DNA of 37,803 bases from Nannocystaceae bacterium (GCA_019694555.1 JAIBBS010000071.1:1-37803); one strand, 5' to 3'; positions 1-9,470 are shown, numbered from the stretch's first letter. The notes: generated by a model from the letters alone, not told the origin. Made by a program: numbers and translations.

Positions 1-47
1 GCCCGCGCTTGCGCGCCGCGCCGCGGCGCGCGACCGTGAATTGGTCG

Positions 48-1265
48 ATGCCGTCCTCGCGCGCCCGCCGTCTGGCTCCCGTGCTCGGGTTGCTCGCGCT
101 GGCGCCCGCGGGCGCGCACGCAGCCAACGGCACCATGCCGCGGACGCCCGCGTTGTATCCGCCGCACCCGTGCCTGACGCTGGTCGATCGCAGCACCGCG
201 ACCACGACGCACTTCGACGTGCACATCCCGTTCGAGGACACGCAGCTGACCGAGGACGAGCTGCCCGACAGCCGCACGCTGCGCTTCGTCGCGCTGTGCC
301 GCGAGCCCAGTCGCCTCGAGCCGCTGCCCAACTGGATCGAGGCCGACGATGCGATGCGAGCACTCGATGCCGGCATCATCGACGCGCTGCCCGACGCCGC
401 CGACGTGCTGCGCGACAGCCCCGCGTGGCGACCGGGCCACGACGGCGCCAGTGACTCGTGCGTGCAGCTCGCGACGCCGCAGCCGCTCGCGATCTCCTGT
501 GCTGCGACCGCCGCGGGCGTCGACTGGGACGTGACCGCGGTGCCGGCGGGCAACTACGTGCTGCGCGGCTACACCTTCGCGCCGCCGTCGAACCTGTGGA
601 CCGCGCGCACCGGCGTGGTGCAGGTCCACGACGGCGCGCCGCTGCCGGTCGCGGCGTTGGTGTCGCCGGTCTACGACGCGAAGGCCTTCGCGCTCGATGG
701 CTACCGCGTGCTGGGCTGCATGGATGGACCGCCCGGCACCACCGTGACGCTGCAGTGGGCTTCGACCACCGCCGACGATCTCGACGCCGACGCCAGCTGG
801 ACCAGCTTCGCCGAGCTCGACGCGAGCGCGCACTGGATCGACCTCGAGCTCGCGCTGGGCGAGGACATGGTCTACCTGGGCCTGTTGCTGCGGGCGGTCG
901 CGCGCGGGCCCGACGGCGCGAGCTGGATCGCGCATTCGCCCGGCTTCGTCACGGTCTACCCCGGCGACGGCGCCAGCGATCCGCCGCAGGTCGAGCCCGG
1001 ACCCGATCACTGCGATGCCGGTGGTGACGAGTCGGGTGGGATCGGCGTGCCCGAGGGTTCGACCTCCGGGGCCACCGCCGGCGACAGCTCCGGTGGCAGC
1101 AGCGAGGGCGGGCCCGCCGAGGTCGAGCGCGACGCCGGTTGCGGCTGCGGCGCGCAGCCTCGAGTGCCCGCGGCGCTGTGGTGGTGCGCGTGCCTGCTGG
1201 CGTGGCGACGCCGCGGGCCGAGCCGGCGCGCGGCGGCGAGCCCGTCATCGCGCCCGGCCCGGTGA
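48..1265 (+). CDS. Secreted protein of unknown function with MYXO-CTERM-like tail
   Basis: The protein is about 405 aa from ATG 48; GTG 36 or a start before the window is also possible because the reading frame is open to the window edge. Residues 1-25 form a signal peptide (Arg-rich start, hydrophobic LAPVLGLLALAPAG, cleavage near AHA-A). The middle, about 300 aa, has even composition with a few Cys and no family I recognise. Residues after about 320 form a Gly/Ser/Asp-rich linker. The end has a GCGCG cysteine cluster, then a short Trp/Leu/Ala-rich hydrophobic stretch and an Arg cluster. This is the layout of MYXO-CTERM sorting tails, which in myxobacteria are thought to direct proteins to the cell surface. 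It lies 49 bp upstream of the RND transporter on the same strand, and no functional link is evident. Confidence 0.75.
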   Translation: MPSSRARRLAPVLGLLALAPAGAHAANGTMPRTPALYPPHPCLTLVDRSTATTTHFDVHIPFEDTQLTEDELPDSRTLRFVALCREPSRLEPLPNWIEADDAMRALDAGIIDALPDAADVLRDSPAWRPGHDGASDSCVQLATPQPLAISCAATAAGVDWDVTAVPAGNYVLRGYTFAPPSNLWTARTGVVQVHDGAPLPVAALVSPVYDAKAFALDGYRVLGCMDGPPGTTVTLQWASTTADDLDADASWTSFAELDASAHWIDLELALGEDMVYLGLLLRAVARGPDGASWIAHSPGFVTVYPGDGASDPPQVEPGPDHCDAGGDESGGIGVPEGSTSGATAGDSSGGSSEGGPAEVERDAGCGCGAQPRVPAALWWCACLLAWRRRGPSRRAAASPSSRPAR

Positions 1266-1314
1266 CGTCGCGGCCCCGCAGGGGTGGCCGTCGCGCCCCG
1301 CTTCGTGCAAGAGT

Positions 1315-4086
1315 GTGCCGCCCTTGGGCACGAAGGAACCACTGCGCGATCGCTGGATCCGGCAGGTCATCGCGCACCATCGACTGATCCTGCTGGTCGG
1401 CACGTTGCTCGCGGTGGTGTGCGGGTGGCTGTCGACGCACCTGCGCGTCGACACCGACCTGCGACGACTGCTGCCCGATGGGCACCCGGTGTTGGTGGGA
1501 CTCGAGTCGATCGAGCGCACCTTCGGCAGCACCGGCAGCGTCAACGTCGTGATCAAGGACGGCACGCCCGCGGCGCGCCACGCCTTCGTGCAGACGCTCG
1601 CGCAGGAGCTCGAGGGGCACCCGATGCTGCGCGATGTCGACGAGCGGCTGCCCAGCGACTTCTTCACGCGCCACGCGCTCTACTACCTCTCCGACGCGGA
1701 GATGGAGGAGCTCGACACCCGCGTACAGGACTACACCCACTACGAGTTCTGCAGCCGCGCGGCCGAGACCTGCCTGCTGCCGCCCGACGCCGGCGCCCCG
1801 GAGGCGCTCGAGGCCTTCATCGAGCGCAAGCGCGGCGAGGCGCTCGCGCGCACCGGCTTCCGCGAGCTGTACGAGCGCGAGGGCATCGACGCGACCGTGG
1901 TGCTGCTGCACCCGACCGAGCCCGCGTCCAGCCTCGACTTCGCGCGGCGTGTCAGCGACGCGATGCGCAGCGAGATCCGCGAGATCTTCGAGCGACCGGA
2001 CCAGCCCTGGAGCGGGACCGGCATGCAGTACAACATCGTCGGGCCGTACACGAACAAGTCCGACGAGCAACGCATCATCCGCGCCGACATGGTCCGCGGC
2101 GGTATCATCGGCCTGGTCGGTGTCGTCGCGATCATCTACCTGCTGTTCCGATCGATGCGGGCGGTGCTGGTGCTGCTGGTGCCGCTGGCGTTCGGCGTGA
2201 TCTGGTCGCTGGGCGTGACGCAGCTGGTGCTGGGTCGGCTCAACCTGATGACCAGCCTGATCTCGACCGTGCTCATGGGCATGGGCATCGACGCGGGCAT
2301 CCACTTCTATTCGCGCGCGAAGATCGATCGCCGCCGGCACGACGACGCCGAGGCCATCCGGCGCGCGTTCCACAGCCTCATCATCCCGCTGTTCGTCGCC
2401 TCGGGCACCACCGTCGGCGCGTTCTTGGTGATGTCGACCTCCGAGTTCCCGGCCTTCCGCGAGTTCGGGCTCATCTCGGCCTGGGGCGTGGCGCTGTGCA
2501 TGCTGGCGATGTGCACGGTGCTGCCGGCCTTGCTGTACGCGGTCGGGATCAAGCGCCACGAGGAGCCGCTGCCGCACCGCGAGGGTGCGATCATGCGCAA
2601 GATCCTCGGCCATCCCGGGGCGCTGTTCGCCATCATCGTGGTGGTCACGGTGCTGACGTTCCAGGGCGTGCGGCGCGTGGGCTTCGAGTACAACGGCCGC
2701 GCGCTGCAGTCGGACCAGACCCGGCGCGAGTCCGAAGAGGACATCAAGCTCATCTCCAAGGTCTTCGGCAAGGACATCCACGCCGGCATCTTGGTGCGCG
2801 ACGATCTCGAGTCCACGCGCGCGACGCTGACGCAGGCGCGTCAGCGACACGAGCTGCGCAAGGCCGCGGGCGACACCACGGTGGCGAGCCTGTTCGCGGC
2901 GCCGGATCTGTTGCCGCCGGCCGACATCGACATGGCCAAGCGCAAGGCGGCCATCGACGCGATGTACGAGGACAACGAGGACACCTTCGCGCGGCTCGAG
3001 GACATCGCCGAAGGTCGCGAGCCCAGCGCGCCCAAGGCCCCGAGCAAGCCCGGCACGACCAAGCCCGGTACCGTCGGCGACGACTGGGACGACTTCGAGG
3101 ACGAAGAGGGCGGTGGCGGCAGCGACGAGCTCGAGCCGCCCACGGCGGTGCCCGACGATCCGCCGGCGAAGCCGGACGCGAAAGCCGACGCGAAGCCGGA
3201 CGCGAAAGCCGACGCGAAAGCCGACGCGAAGCCCGACGCGAAAGCCGACGCGAAGCCCGACGCCAAGGCCGAGGCGCCGACCGCCGTCGATGCGGCCCAG
3301 CCCGCGCCCGTGCGCCCCGCGTCGCCGCCTGCGCCCGAGCCCAAGCGGATGAGCCGCGAGGAGGCGCGCCAGCTGGTCGACATGTTCCGCGCGCAGCCCT
3401 TCGGCATCGACGAGCTGCCCGACGTGCTGCTGCGGAAGGTCCGCACCCGCGACGGCGCCTACGGCATCTTCGCGTACCCGAACTTCGACGCCGCGGACAT
3501 GCGCAAGGGCGTGGAGTTCACCGAGGAGACCTCGTCGTATCTCGACGGCCAGGGCCTCTTCGTCGGCGAGACCACGGTCTACGCGAGCATGTTCCTGATG
3601 CTGCGGGAGGAGGCGCCGATCGTCGTCGGCATGGCCTCGGTGCTCATCGCGGCGTTCGTGTACTGGCAGCTGCGCTCGTTCGGTCTGACCATGCTGACGC
3701 TGCTGCCGCTGGGCCTGGCGCTGTGGTGGGTCGCCGGTCTGATGGGTGCGCTCGATCTGCGCTTCACGCTGTTCAACCTTCCGATCCTGCCCGCGATCCT
3801 CGGCATCGGCGTCGACAACGGCGTCTATCTCACCGACACGATCCGGCGCACGCACGGCGAGCTCGACGGGCTCTCGCGCGCGCTGCAGGAGACCGGCGGT
3901 GCGATCCTCGCGGCCACGTTCACCACCGTCGCGGGCTTCGCCGCGTTCATGGTCGCGGACTCCGCGGGTCTGCGCGGCATCGGCCAGGTCGCGTCGATCG
4001 GCATCTCGCTCGCAGCCGTCAGCGCGCTGCTGGTGCTGCCGACGCTGTGGGCGCTGGGCCAGCGACGTCGCCGTCGTCGCGGCTGA
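1315..4086 (+). CDS. RND/MMPL-family exporter with long charged insert
   Basis: A 923-aa inner-membrane RND-superfamily (MMPL type) permease. A transmembrane helix lies near residues 20-40 (LILLVGTLLAVVCGW), followed by a periplasmic domain. The first permease block runs from about residue 262 to 420 and includes the MGMGIDAGIHF motif typical of helix 4. A second periplasmic domain follows, and the second permease block starts near residue 767, with LGIGVDNGVYLTD as the matching motif. The family uses the proton gradient to move lipids or hydrophobic molecules, and HpnN-type hopanoid transporters are similar in layout; the substrate here is unknown. The second periplasmic domain carries an acidic stretch and then a low-complexity Lys/Ala/Asp/Pro stretch at about residues 615-660. 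GTG 1315 is chosen because it precedes the cytoplasmic N-terminus by a normal length; TTG 1324 is an alternative. The gene stands alone and converges with the next gene. Confidence 0.88.
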   Translation: MPPLGTKEPLRDRWIRQVIAHHRLILLVGTLLAVVCGWLSTHLRVDTDLRRLLPDGHPVLVGLESIERTFGSTGSVNVVIKDGTPAARHAFVQTLAQELEGHPMLRDVDERLPSDFFTRHALYYLSDAEMEELDTRVQDYTHYEFCSRAAETCLLPPDAGAPEALEAFIERKRGEALARTGFRELYEREGIDATVVLLHPTEPASSLDFARRVSDAMRSEIREIFERPDQPWSGTGMQYNIVGPYTNKSDEQRIIRADMVRGGIIGLVGVVAIIYLLFRSMRAVLVLLVPLAFGVIWSLGVTQLVLGRLNLMTSLISTVLMGMGIDAGIHFYSRAKIDRRRHDDAEAIRRAFHSLIIPLFVASGTTVGAFLVMSTSEFPAFREFGLISAWGVALCMLAMCTVLPALLYAVGIKRHEEPLPHREGAIMRKILGHPGALFAIIVVVTVLTFQGVRRVGFEYNGRALQSDQTRRESEEDIKLISKVFGKDIHAGILVRDDLESTRATLTQARQRHELRKAAGDTTVASLFAAPDLLPPADIDMAKRKAAIDAMYEDNEDTFARLEDIAEGREPSAPKAPSKPGTTKPGTVGDDWDDFEDEEGGGGSDELEPPTAVPDDPPAKPDAKADAKPDAKADAKADAKPDAKADAKPDAKAEAPTAVDAAQPAPVRPASPPAPEPKRMSREEARQLVDMFRAQPFGIDELPDVLLRKVRTRDGAYGIFAYPNFDAADMRKGVEFTEETSSYLDGQGLFVGETTVYASMFLMLREEAPIVVGMASVLIAAFVYWQLRSFGLTMLTLLPLGLALWWVAGLMGALDLRFTLFNLPILPAILGIGVDNGVYLTDTIRRTHGELDGLSRALQETGGAILAATFTTVAGFAAFMVADSAGLRGIGQVASIGISLAAVSALLVLPTLWALGQRRRRRRG

Positions 4087-4103
4087 TCGGCAGCGCGCGG
4101 CTG

Positions 4104-4631
4104 CTACAGCGCGGTGTAGATGGCGTGGCGACCCACGCCGACGCGCTCGAGCCGTCCGTCCTTGACCAACTGGCCCAGGTGGTGGCGCAGCACCTTGCGA
4201 TCGAGGCGGCTGTACTCGGCGATGTCATCGAGCGTGACCTCGCCGTTGCCCTCGATGAACGGCAGCACCAAGCGCGCGAACTCGTCGCTGGTCATGCCGC
4301 CGTCGTCGACGGCCTTGGGTCGCGTCGCGGCGGTCGCGGCCTTCTCGGTGTAGGCCTCCTCGAGCTCGTCCTCGAGGATGCGTTGCTTGCGGCGCTTCTT
4401 GCCCGCGGGCTCGCCTTCGGCCGTGGGCGCGGCGAAGCCTTCGCGCAGATCACCCAAGGTGATCTTGGCGAACTGCGGCCACAGTCCGCGGGAGTCGAGG
4501 AAGCCGACGAGGTCACCCAACGTCACCAGCTCGGGGTTGCGCAGGCCCTTGAGGGTCTCGAGCGCGGAGAGCCGTTCGAGCTCGCCGTAGCCGACCTGTG
4601 CGCGAAAGATCTCGTTGGCGTTGCGGGCCAT
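4104..4631 (-). CDS. Small protein with C-terminal winged-helix-like domain
   Basis: A 175-aa predicted cytoplasmic protein. ATG 4631 starts MARNANEIFRAQ; the frame stays open upstream but no better start is visible. The N-terminal half contains two copies of a TLGDL phrase (about residues 37-62), followed by a basic GKKRRKQR stretch near 78-84. The last 65 residues read like a winged helix: helices, then SRLDRKVLRHHLGQLVKDG as recognition helix and wing, ending VGVGRHAIYTAL. This suggests a DNA-binding or structural helix-turn-helix protein, but I do not recognise the family. It converges with the exporter, with 17 bp between stop codons. Upstream is a long non-coding region shared with nrdJ. 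A possible transcription-factor role is inference from the C-terminus only. Confidence 0.7.
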   Translation of the reverse strand: MARNANEIFRAQVGYGELERLSALETLKGLRNPELVTLGDLVGFLDSRGLWPQFAKITLGDLREGFAAPTAEGEPAGKKRRKQRILEDELEEAYTEKAATAATRPKAVDDGGMTSDEFARLVLPFIEGNGEVTLDDIAEYSRLDRKVLRHHLGQLVKDGRLERVGVGRHAIYTAL

Positions 4632-4918
4632 CGCTGGCGCCGAATCATCGAGCAAGCCCACGCAACGGGCAAGCGCGGCAGCGCGCGGAGAGATCTCCTC
4701 GACGAAAAAAACCCGGCCGCGTTCGGGCCAGGTCGGCGAGGGTGGGTGTGAAGCGACGCTGTGCAGTGCCACTCGCGCACTGCCCCGCGGCGTCGGTGTG
4801 CAGCGGGCCCGGCCGGTTGGCCATGCCAACGTTCCAGACCCCCCGCCGAACGGGATTCGGCGATCCGCCGCCGGCGCTCTGGCTGGCCGTCCGCCGGCGT
4901 CCGAGCCGCCGGGAAATC

Positions 4919-4986
4919 TGTGGATAGATCTGTGGATCGCCTGGGGAGGCCGGGGGTGCCGGCCGGTGCGGCCCCCCTGTGGATAA
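4919..4986. promoter_or_regulatory. Cluster of DnaA-box-like sites
   Basis: Three same-orientation copies of TGTGGAT are present: TGTGGATAG (4919-4927), TGTGGATCG (4931-4939) and TGTGGATAA (4978-4986). The last is the exact reverse complement of the DnaA box TTATCCACA; the others differ at one or two positions of the relaxed consensus. DnaA is known to regulate nrd transcription in E. coli, so control of the downstream reductase gene is a reasonable inference. A replication origin is less likely. Confidence 0.5.
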
Positions 4987-5032
4987 CTTGCGCGCGACCG
5001 GGGCCCGTGCAGACGCGTCGGCTTCTTGCGAG

Positions 5033-5079
5033 CCCCAACATCTTGTGGTTTACATAGCCCCCACCTCAACATGGGGTGT
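5033..5079 (+). promoter_or_regulatory. Tandem NrdR-box-like operators upstream of nrdJ
   Basis: CCCCAACATCTTGTGG (5033-5048) and CCTCAACATGGGGTGT (5064-5079) are separated by 15 bp. Both fit the 16-bp NrdR box pattern (CwA-AT-TwG core), the first well and the second partly, and paired boxes about 31 bp centre to centre are the usual NrdR arrangement. Promoter-like hexamers TTGCGA (5026-5031) and TACATA (5051-5056) overlap the first box, as expected for repression. NrdR is the ATP/dATP-sensing repressor of ribonucleotide reductase genes; its own gene is not in this window. Confidence 0.65.
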
Positions 5080-5382
5080 CGCCGCCTCGCGACGCCACCC
5101 CGTGCGGAGGACGACCCGTCCACGCCCGGCCGAGCCCCTCGGTCGCCAGCGGGGCCGGGCCGAAACGGACGGTCGGCCCGACCCTCCCGCGCCCCCCTGG
5201 GGACGTGGCTTCGGACCCCAAAGCGACCCACCCCCAAGCGGGTCGCCGGGGTCCTGTTACCCTTTCTGTGGACCGGGCTGTTCATCCGTTCAGACGCGCG
5301 CCTCGTCTTCCTCCTCTACCTCGGCCGCCTCCTCGCCCCGCGGCCCAACGCCCACCCCGCTCGCCCGACGGAGTTCCTGACA

Positions 5383-8300
5383 ATGAAGATCACGCGTCAC
5401 TTCACGCCGGAGCAATCCCAGCCGTTTGCCGGGATCGAGTTCGAGTCCCGCAGCTCCCGCATCGCGAACCCGGATGGTTCGGTGGTCTTCGAGGCCAAGG
5501 ACATCCAAACGCCCAAGGGCTGGTCGCAGGTCGCGGTCGACATCCTCGCGCAGAAGTACTTCCGCAAGGCCGGCGTGCCGGCGCTGCTGCGCAAGGTGCC
5601 CGAGCCGGGCGTGCCGCAGTGGCTGTGGCGCAGCGAGCCCGACGAGGAGGCGCTCGCGGAGCTGCCCGAGGCCGAGCGCACCCGCGGTGAGAACGACAGC
5701 CGCGAGGTGTTCGGGCGCCTCGCCGGTTGCTGGACGTACTGGGGCTTCCGTCACGGCTACTTCAGCGACGAGGCCTCGGCCCGCGCCTTCCACGACGAGA
5801 TGCTGCACATGCTCGCGACGCAGATCGCGGCACCCAACAGCCCGCAGTGGTTCAACACCGGGCTGCACTGGGCCTACGGCATCACCGGGCCCGCGCAGGG
5901 TCACTACTACTGCGAGGCGCAGACCGGCGAGGTGCGCCGCTCGCAGAACGCGTACGAGCGTCCGCAGCCGCACGCATGCTTCATCCAGTCGGTCGACGAC
6001 GATCTCGTGGGCGAAAACGGGATCATGGATCTGTGGGTCCGCGAGGCGCGGCTGTTCAAGTACGGCTCGGGCACCGGCACCAACTTCTCGCGCCTGCGCG
6101 GCGAGGGCGAGCGGCTGTCGGGCGGCGGTCGCAGCAGCGGCCTGATGAGCTTCCTGCGCATCGGCGATCGTGCCGCGGGCGCGATCAAGAGTGGTGGCAC
6201 CACGCGTCGCGCGGCCAAGATGGTCGTGGTCGACATCGACCACCCCGACATCGAGAGCTTCATCGACTGGAAGGTCGTCGAGGAGCAGAAGGTCGCGGCG
6301 CTGGTCGCCGGCAGCAAGGCCTGCAACTTCCACCTCAACGAGGTGCTGCGCGCGGGGCTGTCGTCGTCGCTGCAGGGTGATGCGCGCTTCGACGCGGACA
6401 AGAACCCCGCGCTGCGCAAGGCCATGCGCGCGGCCCGTCGCGCCGAGGTGCCCGAGAACTACGTGCAGCGCACGCTGCAGCTCGCGCGTCAGGGCGTGAC
6501 CCGCATCGACTTCGCCGAGTACGACACCGGCTGGGACAGCAACGCCTACGGCACGGTCTCGGGGCAGAACTCGAACAACTCGGTGCGTCTGACCAACGAC
6601 TTCCTGCACGCGGTCGAGCAGGACGGTCCGTGGTCGCTGATGCGCCGCACCGATCGCAAGCTGGCCAAGACCGTCCGCGCGCGCGAGCTGTGGGACAAGA
6701 TCGCGCTGGGCGCGTGGTCGTGCGCCGACCCGGGCCTGCAGTTCGACACCACCATCAACGAGTGGCACACGTGCCCGGCGGAGGGCCGCATCAACGCGAG
6801 CAATCCGTGCAGCGAGTACATGTTCCTCGACGACACGGCGTGCAACCTCGCGTCGCTCAACCTCATGCGCCTGCTGACCGCCGACGGCGGCCTCGACGTG
6901 CCGGCGATGCTGCACGCGTGCCGGCTGTGGACGGTCGCGCTCGAGATCTCGGTGTTGATGGCGCAGTTCCCCAGCCGCCGCATCGCCGAGCTCAGCTACA
7001 AGTACCGCACGCTGGGCCTGGGCTACGCGAACCTGGGCACCTACTTCATGGTCTCGGGCCTGCCGTACGACTCGGCCGAGGCCGTGGCCATCTGCGGTGC
7101 CGTCACCGCGATCATGACCGGCGCGAGCTATGCCACCAGCGCCGAGCTCGCGGCCGAGCTGGGCGCCTTCGCCGGCTACGGGCCCAACCGCACCAACATG
7201 CTGCGGGTCATCCGCAACCACCGTCGCGCGGCCTACGACGCGCCCGCGAGCGAGTACGAGGGCCTGTCGGTGCTGCCGACGGCGATCGATCCCTCGCACT
7301 GCCCCGCGGACCTGCTCGCGGCGGCGCGGCAGCAGTGGGATCAGGCGCTGTCGCTGGGCGAGCAGCACGGCTACCGCAACGCGCAGGTCACCGTGATCGC
7401 GCCCACCGGCACCATCGGCCTGCTGATGGACTGCGACACCACCGGCATCGAGCCCGACTTCGCGCTGGTGAAGTTCAAGAAGCTCGCCGGCGGCGGCTAC
7501 TTCAAGATCATCAACCAGTCGGTGCCCACGGCGCTGCGCCGCCTCGGCTACGACGCCGCGCAGGTCGAGGCCATCGTGCGCTACTGCCGGGGTGCCGGCA
7601 GCCTGGTGGGCTCGCCGCGCATCACCCACGCCGAGCTCAAGTCCAAGGGCTTCACCAGCGAGATGCTGGCCAAGATCGAGTCCGAGCTGCCGGCCGCGTT
7701 CGAGATCGGCTTCGCGTTCAACCGCTGGACCCTGGGTGACGCGTTCTGCCGCGACGTGCTCGGCTTCACCGAGGCGCAGCTGTCCGATCCGACCTTCGAC
7801 CTGCTGCGCGAGATCGGCTTCTCGAGCGAGGACATCCGCATCGCCAACGACTACGTCTGCGGCACCATGACGGTCGAGGGCGCGCCGGGCCTGCGTGCGG
7901 AGCACCTGCCGGTGTTCGACTGCGCCAACAAGTGCGGTCGCTACGGCAAGCGCTTCATCGCGCCGATGGCCCACGTGCACATGATGGCGGCCGCGCAGCC
8001 GTTCCTGTCGGGCGCGATCAGCAAGACCATCAACATGCCCAACAACGCCACCGTCGCCGAGGTCGAGGACGTCTACCTCGCGTCGTGGCAGCAGGGCCTC
8101 AAGGCCATCGCGCTGTACCGCGACGGCAGCAAGCTGAGCCAGCCGCTGTCGGCGGCGCTGCTCGACGAGGTCACCAGCGACACCGACGACGAGGAGCAGC
8201 TGCCGGCGGTGGCCGCGGCCGCGACCTCGCAGCCGCAGGTGGTCGAGCGCGTGTCCGAGCGCATGGTCTACCGCTACCTGGCCAAGCGCCGCCGCATGCC

Positions 8301-9057
8301 GGATCGCCGCGGCGGCTACACGCAGAAGGCCACCATCGGCGGCCACAAGGTCTACATCCACACCGGCGAGTACCAGGACGGCTCGCTCGGCGAGGTCTTC
8401 ATCGACATGCACAAGGAGGGCGCCGCCTTCCGCAGCCTGATGAACTGCTTCGCGATCTCGTGCAGCCTGGGCCTGCAGTACGGCGTGCCGCTCGAGGAGT
8501 ACGTCGACGCGTTCACGTTCACGCGCTTCGAGCCCAACGGCCCGGTGCACGGTCACCCGCACATCAAGATGTGCACGTCGATCATCGACTACATCTTCCG
8601 CGAGCTCGCGGTCAGCTACCTCGGTCGCAACGATCTCGCGCACGTGATGCCGGAGGACCTGACCCCCGACACCACCGGTGACGCGGACGAGGAGATGCTG
8701 CCGGGCGTCGACTACGGCGACGAGGAGGTCGTCGAGGAGCGCGTGGTCACGCCGGGTCCGCTGCGGCTCTCGGCCAAGGTCTCGGGCTTCGTGCCGCCGA
8801 CGCCGATCGAGTTCGAGGATCGCACCGCCGAGGCCAGCCAGACCTACGAAGCGCCGGGCGACGGCGCGCGCGACGGGGCCCAGCCCGAGCGCTCGGCCAA
8901 GGTCCGCGCCGCGGTGGCGCTCTCGGCCCAGGTCTACAAGGCGCGCATGCAGGGCTACGAGGGCGATGCCTGCCCGAACTGCCAGAGCTTCACGATGGTG
9001 CGCAACGGCTCGTGCCTGAAGTGCAACACGTGTGGCTCGACCTCGGGCTGCAGCTGA
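5383..9057 (+). CDS. nrdJ: Adenosylcobalamin-dependent (class II) ribonucleoside-diphosphate reductase
   Basis: A 1224-aa class II ribonucleotide reductase of the long NrdJ type. It makes deoxyribonucleotides in the cytoplasm without needing oxygen, using a thiyl radical generated from adenosylcobalamin. The start is ATG 5383, with GGAG nine bases upstream; the open frame extends further up but that part is leader. Visible features are the ten-stranded barrel with the [15 protein letters not shown] motif (Cys near residue 476 is the presumed thiyl-radical site, followed by the catalytic Glu), the APTGTIG phosphate-binding loop near 670, a C-terminal TSCPD-like domain (about 950-1080), and a final Cys-rich tail with CPNC, CLKC and CGSTSGCS that probably re-reduces the active site or binds zinc. 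Length and order match the family. Upstream NrdR-like boxes and DnaA-like boxes indicate cell-cycle and nucleotide control. Confidence 0.97.
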   Translation: MKITRHFTPEQSQPFAGIEFESRSSRIANPDGSVVFEAKDIQTPKGWSQVAVDILAQKYFRKAGVPALLRKVPEPGVPQWLWRSEPDEEALAELPEAERTRGENDSREVFGRLAGCWTYWGFRHGYFSDEASARAFHDEMLHMLATQIAAPNSPQWFNTGLHWAYGITGPAQGHYYCEAQTGEVRRSQNAYERPQPHACFIQSVDDDLVGENGIMDLWVREARLFKYGSGTGTNFSRLRGEGERLSGGGRSSGLMSFLRIGDRAAGAIKSGGTTRRAAKMVVVDIDHPDIESFIDWKVVEEQKVAALVAGSKACNFHLNEVLRAGLSSSLQGDARFDADKNPALRKAMRAARRAEVPENYVQRTLQLARQGVTRIDFAEYDTGWDSNAYGTVSGQNSNNSVRLTNDFLHAVEQDGPWSLMRRTDRKLAKTVRARELWDKIALGAWSCADPGLQFDTTINEWHTCPAEGRINASNPCSEYMFLDDTACNLASLNLMRLLTADGGLDVPAMLHACRLWTVALEISVLMAQFPSRRIAELSYKYRTLGLGYANLGTYFMVSGLPYDSAEAVAICGAVTAIMTGASYATSAELAAELGAFAGYGPNRTNMLRVIRNHRRAAYDAPASEYEGLSVLPTAIDPSHCPADLLAAARQQWDQALSLGEQHGYRNAQVTVIAPTGTIGLLMDCDTTGIEPDFALVKFKKLAGGGYFKIINQSVPTALRRLGYDAAQVEAIVRYCRGAGSLVGSPRITHAELKSKGFTSEMLAKIESELPAAFEIGFAFNRWTLGDAFCRDVLGFTEAQLSDPTFDLLREIGFSSEDIRIANDYVCGTMTVEGAPGLRAEHLPVFDCANKCGRYGKRFIAPMAHVHMMAAAQPFLSGAISKTINMPNNATVAEVEDVYLASWQQGLKAIALYRDGSKLSQPLSAALLDEVTSDTDDEEQLPAVAAAATSQPQVVERVSERMVYRYLAKRRRMPDRRGGYTQKATIGGHKVYIHTGEYQDGSLGEVFIDMHKEGAAFRSLMNCFAISCSLGLQYGVPLEEYVDAFTFTRFEPNGPVHGHPHIKMCTSIIDYIFRELAVSYLGRNDLAHVMPEDLTPDTTGDADEEMLPGVDYGDEEVVEERVVTPGPLRLSAKVSGFVPPTPIEFEDRTAEASQTYEAPGDGARDGAQPERSAKVRAAVALSAQVYKARMQGYEGDACPNCQSFTMVRNGSCLKCNTCGSTSGCS

Positions 9058-9085
9058 TCGCACCCCTGGTGTGCACGCCTGCGGA

Positions 9086-9114
9086 CGGGCTCCGGTGATG
9101 CCGGCCGGAGCCCG
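9086..9114 (+). terminator. Strong hairpin downstream of nrdJ
   Basis: CGGGCTCCGG (9086-9095) and CCGGAGCCCG (9105-9114) form a perfect 10-bp stem with a 9-nt loop, 28 bp after the nrdJ stop. There is no T-run, so it would be a factor-dependent terminator or an RNA-stabilising 3' hairpin. Confidence 0.5.
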
Positions 9115-9134
9115 CGCGTGATACCCTCGCTGCG

Positions 9135-9458
9135 ATGCTCGACAAGCTCTCCCACGACGAGCGGCTGAAGCTGCTCGAGTTCGTGTGCTCGTTCGTGTGG
9201 GTCGATCTCGAGGTGCGCCCCGAGGAGCGCAAGTTCGTGATGCGCATGGTCGAGAAGCTCGGCCTGCAGCAGGACCGCGCGCAGATCGAGCGCTGGCTCG
9301 AGCGGCCGCCGCCGGCCGAGGACGTCGATCCCACGCGGATCCCCCACGCCCACCGCGAGCTGTTCCTCAAGGCCGCGCGCGACACGTTCAAGTCGGACAA
9401 GCACTTCGACGAGTCCGAGCAGGAGTACCTCGAGCTGCTCGAGCAGCTGTTGATCTGA
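9135..9458 (+). CDS. TerB-like domain protein
   Basis: A 107-aa all-alpha, acidic cytoplasmic protein. The segment FVCSFVWVDLEVRPEERKF resembles the helix-loop of TerB/DjlA-type domains, where an Asp/Glu-rich loop (ADG-x-x-x-x-E in the family) follows a helix, and the rest alternates Glu/Leu-rich helices. TerB-like domains are thought to bind metal or act at the inner membrane in stress responses; the role here is unknown. ATG 9135 has no Shine-Dalgarno, but TACCCT ends seven bases upstream at 9127, which could place the transcript start at the initiation codon. It lies 77 bp after nrdJ with a hairpin between, so it may be transcribed separately. Confidence 0.75.
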   Translation: MLDKLSHDERLKLLEFVCSFVWVDLEVRPEERKFVMRMVEKLGLQQDRAQIERWLERPPPAEDVDPTRIPHAHRELFLKAARDTFKSDKHFDESEQEYLELLEQLLI

Positions 9459-9470
9459 CGCGCGCGGCGA

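Larger units (their letters stand above)
4632..5382. other. 751-bp non-coding control region upstream of nrdJ
   Basis: I see no convincing gene here; open frames exist on both strands but look like shadows of high GC. It holds three DnaA-box-like 9-mers (4919-4986) and a tandem pair of NrdR-box-like sites (5033-5079), both annotated separately. After the NrdR boxes there is a GC-rich leader of about 300 nt with stable inverted repeats, for example GCGACCC/GGGTCGC at 5223-5229 and 5240-5246. A run of seven A at 4705-4711 next to a short CCCG/CGGG stem would read as a weak terminator or attenuator on the minus strand, ahead of the winged-helix gene. No conserved B12-box was found, although the downstream enzyme uses cobalamin. 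Confidence 0.6.

Noticed and set aside
3172..3270. CRISPR-like or tandem repeat array
   Set aside because: The repeats are in frame, short (6-12 bp) and without spacers. They encode the Lys/Ala/Asp linker of the exporter.
949..3855. Long minus-strand open frame (968 codons) opposite the RND exporter
   Set aside because: It is a shadow of the plus-strand gene: its product is Arg/His/Asp-rich low-complexity without domains, whereas the plus frame has clear RND motifs.
4700..4731. Rho-independent terminator on the minus strand
   Set aside because: There is a run of seven T on that strand but the stem is only 4-5 bp and no gene ends upstream of it. Noted only as a possible attenuator.
4900..5000. 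Chromosomal replication origin
   Set aside because: There is only one perfect DnaA box, no AT-rich unwinding stretch, and no dnaA, dnaN, gyrB or parAB nearby. Regulation of nrdJ is the simpler reading.
5080..5382. Cobalamin riboswitch in the nrdJ leader
   Set aside because: The enzyme uses B12 and the leader is long and structured, but no B12-box (GCCACTG-like) or matching core was found. The hairpins seen are ordinary for this GC content.
5290..9063. Minus-strand open frame (1257 codons) opposite nrdJ
   Set aside because: The plus strand encodes an unmistakable NrdJ. The antisense product has no recognisable domain and the composition typical of high-GC shadows.
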